NCBI GenBank assembly: GCA_000727475.1
Contig: KL647309.1
Span: 875,820-939,819, forward strand
From: Sarcocystis neurona
Taxonomy: Eukaryota; Apicomplexa; Conoidasida; Eucoccidiorida; Sarcocystidae
Reading direction: 5' to 3'
Length of the DNA stretch: 64,000 nucleotides
Shown: piece by piece, positions 57,401 to 64,000 of the stretch
Layout of the letters: the number at the start of each line of letters is the position of its first letter
How positions within the stretch are numbered: position 1 is the first letter of the stretch
Notes under the pieces: generated by a model
Database searches by the model: none
What the model was told of the DNA's origin: nothing
Seen by the model: the letters and a program-made list of their open reading frames with translations, nothing else
Translations under genes and position numbers: made by a program

Positions 57401-60400
57401 TGCTGCTTGACTGCTGCTACTTCCGCTTGGTAGCTGCTGCTTGACTGCTGCTGCTTCCGCTCGATAGCTGCTGCTCGGCTGCTGCATGGCTGCTGCACGC
57501 GCTGCTTGGCTGCTGCAGCTGCTGCTGAGCTGCTGCAGCTGCTGCTGAGCTGCTGCAGCTGCTGCTTAGCTGCTGCTTGGCTGCTGCAGCTGCTGCTTGG
57601 CTGCTGCATGACTGCTGCTGCTACTGCGTGAGTGTTGGTGCTGCGATTGCAGTGTTGCACGTGGTGGTGGGGAGGGGGGATTTCTACGCTTTTACACTGC
57701 TGCTGCTGCTGTATCATTTCACGTACTGCTGGTTGTTCGGCTGCTGCTTTTGCTGCCGCCCCTCATTGCCGTTCGTATCTGTGGCACTACTGCTGCTGCT
57801 GTTGCTGCATGTAGCGCAGCACTTGCTTTCCTTCTGCTGCTGCTGGTTGCCTACGTAGTCGTATATATACGTGTACATATTTTGGTATCTTCACACGCTC
57901 GCACAATCGCAGAATTACATAGATATTTCCCTATACAGACCAAGACGTATCTCTATGCCCCATTCTCTCTCCTTCTCTTCATCCATACGGATACACATAT
58001 ATATATATGTATATATATGTATATATGTGTATATCTATCCGTATATATAATATATATATATGGATGCGTAAATTTGCGTATGTGTTTGCCATAATGCACT
58101 TCAGAATGCAGTTTTGTGTCTGTTGTGTGGCTTGATATCACTGCTGCTGGTGCGACGTGGCTGCTGCTGCCGGTGGTGGTGCAGGTACGTGTCACGGGTA
58201 TTGCCAGTCGACAGAACTGCTGCTCCTCGCTTGGACGCTCTTCGGGCGCTTGTGGAGCCGCTGGTAGCGGCCTGCATGCCTTTGTCGGCCGCTGCAGCAG
58301 CAGCAGAAGCGCGACGTAAGGGGGACGCCGCGCAACAAGACCAGCAGCAGCAGAAGCCTGTGGACGCTGCGGCTCCTACAGCAACAGGAACGGCAGCAGC
58401 AGCAATACTAAGGAGGGAAGGCCCCGGCAGTTCTCCCTGTTTTCCCTCTTCTCAGAAGCGACAGCTGGAGAACCATTCTGCACGCGAAGCAGGTGCAGCA
58501 GCAGGGGAAGCGGGAGGGGCAGAAGACGCACCTTCCCCGAAGCGGAAGAAGACGCCGCAGCAAGCGGCATCGGAGCAAGCAGCAGCAGCAGCAGAAAACA
58601 CAGAAAGAGAGCCTTTGCCCTCCTGTTCTTCCCCAAGCGTGTTCGTCGCAGCACGAGAAGAAGGACGAGCAGCAGCAGCTGACACAGAAGCAATGATACA
58701 ATCGAGAAGAACAGCGGCAGGAGAAGGTGAAGCAGCAGCAGCAGGAGAGGAGACAGCAGCAGCGACAGGAGAGGAGAAAGCAGCAGCGGCCGGAGAAGAT
58801 GCAGCAGCAGCGGCCGGAGAAGATGCAGCAGCAGCGAGAGATGAAAAGGAAGTGGCGGGGAACAGAGCAGCACGTGAAGGAGGAGGAAGATGCGGAGAAG
58901 TGTTTGGGGAGAGGGACCCGCAAGAGATGAGGGGAGACGACGAAGAACTGCAAAGAAGAGAAATGTCGAAGAAAGGACGGACAGAAGAGAAGAAGGTGGA
59001 AGAGAACAAGAAGAAAGAAAAGAGAAAAACAGAAGAAACGTGGGCTTGTCATTACAGCAGCAGGGGCTTCGAGACAATCAAGAGAAAGGACGTGCTCGAT
59101 ATGTTAACCTCTCTCGTCGGGTGTAACTACACCGTAGATATTCTTCATGCCACGCACACTCTCATCATAGAGTGTAATCCCGTAAGTCTGCTCTCTTCTT
59201 CTTTTCTACCCGTCTCTCCTCTCCGCGGATATTTGCTTCCCTAACGTATACACAAATGTGTCTACGTACCTATCTATGTATTACTAGACACACGTACATC
59301 TGTACAAAGATATACATATGTAGATGTATTTCGCTGTCTATGTGTGTGAGAGACAATATATATATATATATATACATCGGTGTACAATATTTATATCGGT
59401 GTGTGTGTGTGTGTGACACTGCATATATATGTGTATATATGCATATGTATATATATATATGTATGTTCATATATATAGTTGCAAAAAAGGAAGTTCTGTG
59501 TGAGGCGTACGTCTCGGACAAATCCATCTCTCTCTCTCTCTGTGTCCCCCTGCCTTTCTTTTAAAATTTCACCCGTTCGTCTCACTTTAAAAATTGCGCC
59601 CATCCCCTGCATGCATGCGTACATATATGAGTGTCTTCTGTGTATATGCGTGTGTTGTAGGTACCCGGACACCGTACAAATATGAACAGATATGGTTAGA
59701 TAGATGCATGTGGACAGATTAATATAGAGATATAGAGACGTACACGTACACAAACTAGTGTGAATAGATACTGGTGTACTTGCCTGTAGATATGAATAGA
59801 TATAAATGTAGGTGAAAAAGTATAGATGTGTCTTCTCTGTATACATGTATGTGAACATGGATATGGTGTAGATATGAATAGACACCATGGATAGATAGAT
59901 GTAGGTAGACAGATTGCTATAGGTAGGTAGACACGTGTAGACACACATACTCTCACACACACACACATATCGCTATAGATAGATATTGATATACTGATGA
60001 ATAGCCAGAAGCAGATCTAGATATAGAGGGTAAACAAGTATATAGAATAGATGTTAGATCTATAGACATTGATCTAGAAAGATACACATATATGTGCAAA
60101 AGTATAGATATAAATGCATTATGATATAGGGAAGTAGATATTAACAGACAGGTATATGCGGCTCTTGATATAGAAAGATATTTTGACATGCGCACGATAA
60201 ACAACAGGTAAAATATATATGGACACTGATATAGATATATACTGCTCTAGGTAGATATTGATGTAGAGGGATATTGATAGTGAATGAATAGAGAGATAGA
60301 GCGTCTGGCATAGACACTACTATAGATAGATATTCATGTACGTACAGATAGAAATAGGTCGATACTGCTGTAGATAGATGCCGATCGACGTACACACCCA

Positions 60401-62355
60401 TATAGATAAATGCTGATGAAGGTGGATACATATAAGTAACCAGGTATAGATAGGTGTTGGCGTGTGGATAGATAGGGATAAGGAGATATGGATATAAACG
60501 GGTGTGGATGTATATAGATATGGATATACACAGGGGTGTGGATATAGATGAATAAATATAGATTGATCAGATAGGTACTGTACTCATGCGTACACATATA
60601 TATATGTGTACGTGGCTTCGATGTATATCTGTTTAGCTGCGCTCGAAGTATATTTGCTATGGTTCCTAAGTATATATAAATATATGTGTTGGTTCATACG
60701 TATATATATATGTGTATATATTTACAAAGTTTTTGATCACGTATGCGTGTCTGGTGAAGGGGAAGAGTCTGTGCGGCATGTGTGTGTGTGTGTGTGATGC
60801 TGCCGACGATATCGATGCAACGCAGAGCGGGGGGCCGCCGATGTCCAGCCTGCCAGCACCTGGGTGTGGCACTGCTGCATTGCCCCGCTGCGTCCTTTTT
60901 TTCAAAAAGACGTATATACAAGTGCCTAATTTATTTGCAGGAAGTACGTAGGGTCCTGCCACATCCTTATAGACAAGTGTGTGATTCATTCGCAAGAAGT
61001 GTACAACGTCCTGCCACATATTCATGCACGTCACTTTCTGTGAAGCAGCAGACAAACGTACGCGTGATCCGCGATAACAAACGACGGTGTTAAGCGGGTT
61101 ACACGTGGGTGGGTGGGTGGATCGGTGGGTGTATATTCCATCTTTTATAAATGCCCATGTATACGTGTGTCTGTGCGTGGCGGCTTCTCTATGCATCTCT
61201 GCTGTCGCTTCTTCAAAGAGAGAAAGATGCCATGGTAGTGGCAGCAGTGGACCTTCGCGTGTCTTCGTCAAGAGCGCGGTCGCGACGATTTGCCAGGTTC
61301 AGGAAAAGAAAATGCGTGGAGAAATGTTTCGTTCATTTCCCTCTGCACTTCCTCTGTCTACACGTACGCGTGACCCTCTCTTCAACTCTGCAGCAAGTGG
61401 TTCTCTACATATCTACACATGCGAGTATGCCCATTACTTTGGTAGGTAAGCCTAGATGTATGTGTGTATATATATCAAACTCTTTGATAGTTATGTTTAC
61501 GTAGAAATAATACGCAGATGAACACCGAGACATATGTAAATCCTTTTACGTGCATATATATATATGTATACTTACGTGTTTGTGATAGATCGAATCAAGT
61601 GCATAGATATGCCTCCAACCGTATATAGATGTATGTAAACTGATGGGCCGCATGCACTACATATACGCATACGTGTTCACAGACATTCCTTTCTGCAACC
61701 GTAGTGTATGTAGTGCTGCACTGTTTCTGCTGCTGCTTCTCTGTGGGCGCTGCCTCTTTGCTGCTACTTCGCTGTGCGCGCTGCTTCTTTGCTGCTGCTC
61801 CACTGGGCCCTGCTTTTCTGGGCGTTGCTTCTTTGCTCGTGGCAGGTGTTTTGTGGTGTAGCCATTGCGAAAGACTTTGGCCGATTCTTTCGATACAACC
61901 TGCATCGGTGCTGCCACCCTGAAGAGGAGCAGCAGCAGCAGATGAAGGCGAAGGAAAAGGACGAAGAAGAAAACGAAAGAAGAAAAGATAAGGAGGAAAG
62001 AGAGGAAGAGAAAGTAAGGGGTAGCAGAGAAAAAAGTGAAGAAGCAGAAGCAACAATAGCAGAAGGACAAAAGAAGGATGTGCCAGAAGCAAATGCACAT
62101 GCGGTAGTCTCGCGGGACGCACCACCAGTAGGAGCAGAATCAGCAAAATCGGTCCCAGCAGAAGAAAAACAAGCAGCAGCAACACCAGCAGTGACAACAG
62201 CACCGTTGGCAGGAGCAGCAGCAGCAGAAGAAGAGAAGAAACCGCTGTTTCTTGTTACGGGTACTGACGCTTTGAACAAAACGCAGCGGATTACTGCGGC
62301 GGAGTCCGTCGGCAGCAGCAGCAGCAACGGCAACGGCAGCAGCAGCAGTAATTGA
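50429..62355 (+). CDS. TAN1: THUMPD1/TAN1-type THUMP-domain tRNA acetylation adaptor
   Basis: The family (yeast Tan1, human THUMPD1) binds tRNA through a THUMP domain and guides the acetyltransferase Kre33/NAT10 to form N4-acetylcytidine at position 12 of tRNA-Ser and tRNA-Leu. Exons placed by motif order: 50429-50542 ([20 protein letters not shown]), 54258-54518 ([14 protein letters not shown] then [10 protein letters not shown]), 55446-55549 ([20 protein letters not shown]), 58185-59181 ([20 protein letters not shown], a long charged insert, then the first half of THUMP) and 61846-62355 (second half of [25 protein letters not shown]). The family order is GILITCN, VVFIRT, RxVLRMLPIS, then THUMP ending CCLSVVKDYxLFRKYNL, and all five blocks are present. 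The first exon with the start codon was not found, and the join between the first two listed exons needs a non-CAG acceptor or an unseen small exon. Confidence 0.85.
51417..51818. other. Assembly gap (402 N) inside a CTG array
   Basis: Flanked on both sides by the same CTG-type repeat. It lies in the TAN1 intron where a small exon may be missing. The true length is probably unresolved by the assembly. Confidence 0.98.
51819..53040. other. CTG and T/C-rich intronic sequence of the TAN1-type gene
   Basis: CTG repeats to 51.95 kb, a pyrimidine-rich stretch at 51.97-52.35 kb, then more CTG repeats to 53.02 kb. No exon was recognised; + frames are Leu/Cys-rich. Confidence 0.6.
53077..53520. repeat. 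Four copies of a 33-base element separated by TA arrays
   Basis: GCGTTCYTGTGCGTYAYCTG followed by CAACTCYTGCTGC occurs at 53077-53110, 53131-53163, 53308-53340 and 53485-53520 (the last diverged: GCGTTAGTG, TCTCCAACTCC). Each is embedded in TATATA sequence. All lie in one TAN1 intron. Confidence 0.85.
53540..54190. repeat. TA microsatellite field in a TAN1 intron
   Basis: (TA)n and TATG arrays with a unique island at 53630-53700 and 53780-53850. Confidence 0.8.
54258..54518 (+). CDS. TAN1: TAN1-type exon: acidic/basic linker and RFxPV motif
   Basis: It ends [20 protein letters not shown] then FIPVKDIAQ at donor CAG|GTATTA. This corresponds to the family segment ALKKEVxxIKxxxxxRFQSVxxG. The visible good acceptor is TTTGCAG before 54254, but it leaves one extra base relative to the previous exon. 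AG at 54256-54257 gives the right phase, so the 5' limit is uncertain by four bases. Confidence 0.75.
54530..55440. repeat. CTG-rich intron between TAN1 exons
   Basis: CTG/GCT repeats with interruptions. Frames are Leu or Ala. Homology runs directly from the exon ending at 54518 to the one starting at 55446. Confidence 0.75.
55446..55549 (+). CDS. TAN1: TAN1-type exon: VTFIQF motif
   Basis: The acceptor is GGGCTGCTGCAG. It encodes [20 protein letters not shown] then [14 protein letters not shown] plus two bases, before donor AG|GTAATA. It matches NVVFIRTLGIEPEKLVHHILQDMY in the family. Confidence 0.88.
55560..56280. repeat. GATA/TA microsatellites in a TAN1 intron
   Basis: (GATA)n at 55600-55700 and (TA)n at 55800-55880 and 55970-55985, with a unique island at 56010-56250. 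Confidence 0.7.
56300..57860. repeat. CTG-rich tract with 36- and 21-base tandem units
   Basis: At 57370-57480 a unit of about 36 bases (GCTGCTGCTTGACTGCTGCT, then RCTTCCGCTYGRTA) is repeated three times. At 57505-57575 a 21-base unit GCTGCTGCAGCTGCTGCTGAG is repeated three times. The - strand is open for about 245 codons (Gln/Ser/Arg-rich, 56487-57227), but without an ATG at its start. Confidence 0.75.
58185..59181 (+). CDS. TAN1: TAN1-type exon: RYVSRVLPV motif, long insert and first half of THUMP
   Basis: 332 codons plus one base. It begins [20 protein letters not shown] then RALVEPLV (family: TRVILRMLPISGTCKAFLEDM). About 260 residues of Ala/Glu/Lys/Gln-rich, probably disordered sequence follow, including [15 protein letters not shown] repeats. 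It ends [20 protein letters not shown] then [20 protein letters not shown] and LIIECNP, the first part of THUMP. The donor CCC|GTAAGT is consensus. Bacterial-size THUMP proteins lack the insert, and human THUMPD1 has only a few residues there. Confidence 0.9.
59240..59500. repeat. TA/GT microsatellites in the last TAN1 intron
   Basis: (TA)n and (GT)n arrays at 59350-59470. Confidence 0.75.
59690..60600. repeat. Degenerate GATA satellite
   Basis: ATAGATAGATATTGATRTAG-like words recur throughout about 900 bases with many substitutions. It lies in the last TAN1 intron. Translations on - are Tyr/Leu/Ser/Ile strings and are artefacts. Confidence 0.75.
60600..61845. other. Remainder of the last TAN1 intron
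   Basis: Contains two copies of a segment with GCCTAATTTATTTGCAGGAA/GTGATTCATTCGCAAGAA, then GTACGTAGGGTCCTGCCACA/GTACAACGTCCTGCCACA (60935-60963 and 60990-61020), a 58-base duplication. A + segment around 61200-61330 is weakly protein-like. No exon is required. Confidence 0.45.
61846..62355 (+). CDS. TAN1: TAN1-type exon: second half of THUMP and C-terminal tail
   Basis: The acceptor TGCTCGTGGCAG is followed by [20 protein letters not shown] then RCCHPEEEQ (family: AVCCLSVVKDYMLFRKYNLQEV). A Glu/Lys/Ala-rich tail runs to TGA at 62353-62355. The tail ends in a Ser/Asn repeat. Another frame there ([19 protein letters not shown]) looks equally coding, so the real 3' end may differ by splicing or by an indel in the CAG array. 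Confidence 0.85.
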   Translation: MFCGVAIAKDFGRFFRYNLHRCCHPEEEQQQQMKAKEKDEEENERRKDKEEREEEKVRGSREKSEEAEATIAEGQKKDVPEANAHAVVSRDAPPVGAESAKSVPAEEKQAAATPAVTTAPLAGAAAAEEEKKPLFLVTGTDALNKTQRITAAESVGSSSSNGNGSSSSN

Positions 62356-62416
62356 AAAGGTCTGCCAAGAGGAGCAATACCACCGTCGACAGCAGCTGCA
62401 GCTGTAACGAAAGAGA

Positions 62417-62704
62417 ATGCAACAGCAGCAGGAGAATCGCCAGGTGCGACGACGTGGTGGACCTGCGTGGGTGGACGAATTCACCAGCAGCGGCAGCAGC
62501 AGCAAACAGCAGTCCCGTCAAAACAGAGGAACAACAGCGGCCGAAGCAGGAACAGACACACCAGTAGAGCTAGAGCAGGAGCAGCAGCATGCCTTACACC
62601 AGCAGCAGTGTTATAGCAGTGTCGGCACAAAGGAGGAGGAGGAGCGCCAGCTGCAGCAGAAGTTAGAGAGCAGGAGAAGACGTGAGGATGCTGTTGAATG
62701 AAGT
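62417..62704 (+). CDS. Candidate coding segment downstream of the TAN1-type stop
   Basis: The + frame reads MQQQQENRQVRRRGGPAWVD, then EFTSSGSSSKQQSRQ, TPVELEQEQQHALHQQQ and EEEERQLQQKLESRRRREDA before TGA at 62699-62701. It looks coding. It may be the true C-terminal tail of the TAN1-type protein reached by splicing out about 60-100 bases, or a separate short gene. Confidence 0.4.
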
Positions 62705-63020
62705 GAAGCGTAAAATTGGCTGACTGAAAGGCGAATGCGTTTTCAGAAATTTATTGTTAGTTAGAAAAGTGCTCCTTCACTGATTTCATCTCACGTCTCT
62801 ACATATCGAGGAAGCTGTTCAAAATTTTCTTCTGTATTAGTTCGTGTTGCGATGTGTACGGGAGAACAATGGTGCAAATATCGAAAAGAAAGGTTCGGAG
62901 ATACGTGGATTCACACAGAGAAGAATAGCACTCTACATGTGTTTGTATGCATATGTACATGTATTAGCGTATGTCCATACTAAATAAATACACACGTCTG
63001 TCTGTCTAAGTGTCTGCCAG

Positions 63021-63101
63021 CCGTCCTCTACAGTTCTGCTAGATCGACCGCGATGCGTCTACAAGGAAGAACGGAACAATTTGCCGAAACTGATGTACGA
63101 A
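63021..63101 (+). CDS. Candidate exon, unrecognised gene at the right edge
   Basis: The acceptor GTGTCTGCCAG and donor GAA|GTGAGT bound exactly 27 codons: PSSTVLLDRPRCVYKEERNN then LPKLMYE. The sequence is non-repetitive. It joins in phase to the 24-base exon at 63229. No family is recognised. Confidence 0.45.
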
Positions 63102-63228
63102 GTGAGTCCTCTACAGACTTGATTCTTTTGGCTGTTTCCTGTCCCGTGAAGTGGCTCGCGGTGAAAGGTTATTTGAAGAGCGAGAGAGAGAGTCACACGT
63201 CGATTTTTTCTTCACTTTTTTTCTTCAG

Positions 63229-63252
63229 GACCTTGATTCTCATCTGAAACCG
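63229..63252 (+). CDS. Candidate micro-exon following 63021-63101
   Basis: It lies between TTTTTTTCTTCAG and CCG|GTAATT and encodes DLDSHLKP in phase. Without splicing the frame continues VILVPSLID to TAA at 63280-63282, so it could instead be the last exon. Confidence 0.4.
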
Positions 63253-63439
63253 GTAATTCTTGTTCCTTCCTTAATTGATTAACAGAAAGTGTGAATTACC
63301 TCGGCACCAATGTCCCTAGAAAATAACCATGTCAGCCAAAGGGAAGAACCAGACTGGTTTGTACTGGTTGACTTCTCTTTCTGCGTATATTACTTTCGTG
63401 GAGTAGGTGGAAACGCAGCAGGGACTGAAAAGGCACAAA

Positions 63440-63832
63440 TGACAGGACGAAGGTGTCCTTGTCTTTAATTGGAGAAGCAACACTGATGCAGCTTGCACAG
63501 GCACTGACGCACATATTTCTCCAATTTTTCACTATGCACGTGGTGACTTACGAGGGAGTGCGCCGTATGGAACAACTCAGAGAGAGATGTCCATGTGAAA
63601 AATTCACCGTTTCCAAATCAACTTGGTAGTTTGCAGTCCTTCAGAACACGAGTACAGCTCATCTTTTATTCGTTGGGCAATCCTGCTCACCACTTCCTTA
63701 TTTTTGTTAGTTACGGCGGTAGAAGCAGGCGTGGGCGTTAGTTATCGCGCACATGTACTTAGAAATCACCCATCTGAAGAGGAAAGATTTGCTTCTTTAT
63801 TGCTCACAATCTTCAGGCAGTTCCGCTAAAAC
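63440..63832 (+). CDS. Candidate exons of a possible membrane protein
   Basis: One + frame reads SLSLIGEATLMQLAQALTHI then YEGVRRMEQLRERC (63450-63600). After the acceptor GTAGTTTGCAG (63634) another reads PSEHEYSSSFIRWAILLTTS then LFLLVTAVEAGVGVSYRAHV and a charged tail to a stop near 63829. The hydrophobic stretch would be a single membrane span near the C terminus. No family could be fixed; a p24-type cargo receptor was considered, but the motif does not fit well. Confidence 0.3.
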
Positions 63833-64000
63833 GCAATGATAATAGATGCCGTTTGCTGTTCGTCGTGCGAGCGGACGTCTGTATCGAAATCGTACAGCTG
63901 AACAGAAAGAGGCGGGTGGTTTTTTCTCTCCTGCACTTCCACTTCCGCAATGAGTCGCTGCCGGAGAGAAAAGGCTACCGGGTTCCCTGTAATGCTGAGG

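Noticed and set aside
1..64000. tRNA, rRNA or telomeric repeats
   Set aside because: No cloverleaf, rRNA-like conserved core or TTTAGGG arrays were noticed by eye; a tRNAscan or Infernal run would be needed to exclude small RNA genes.

Overview
The window looks like nuclear DNA of a coccidian apicomplexan, most likely Eimeria. This is inferred from four things: very dense CAG/CTG trinucleotide tracts in exons and introns, which read as runs of Gln, Ala or Ser; long TA, GA and GATA microsatellites; intron-rich genes with GT..AG junctions; and a bipartite-looking leader on a GatB of the type used by the apicoplast. No prokaryotic gene organisation is visible.

Three multi-exon genes can be assembled by matching conserved protein motifs across splice sites with consistent reading phase. 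(1) A CCDC43-like gene on the + strand (3176-10782) has five exons and a 258-residue product. (2) A very long gene on the - strand (about 41484 down to at least 22521) encodes the aspartyl/glutamyl-tRNA amidotransferase subunit B (gatB). Ten exons are placed, and it carries a signal-like leader, an Ala/Ser-rich transit-like region and large low-complexity insertions. (3) A THUMPD1/TAN1-type gene on the + strand (about 50429-62355) encodes the THUMP-domain adaptor of tRNA cytidine acetylation. Two of the three genes therefore act on tRNA, one probably in the apicoplast and one in the nucleus or cytosol. Nothing shows that they are co-regulated.

Layout: 1-3.2 kb upstream sequence; 3.2-10.8 kb the CCDC43-like gene; 11.2-12.1 kb a cluster of a GGTGTACGTACACC palindrome; 12.8-18.0 kb one or more unrecognised + strand genes, the last exon ending at 18040; 18-22.5 kb TA arrays and repeat-rich open frames; 22.5-41.5 kb gatB, with an assembly gap and a polypurine tract of almost 1 kb in its introns; 41.5-50 kb a repeat-dominated stretch with several unassigned candidate exons; 50.4-62.4 kb the TAN1-type gene, with a second assembly gap; 62.4-64 kb further candidate exons cut by the window edge.

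Most long open frames here are not genes. CAG/CTG tracts keep several frames open on both strands, and TA arrays give Tyr/Ile 'proteins'. Calls without homology are given low confidence. The most interesting unexplained signal is the dispersed 14-base palindrome, together with its embedding in local tandem duplications at 11.9-12.1 kb and 25.3-25.4 kb.
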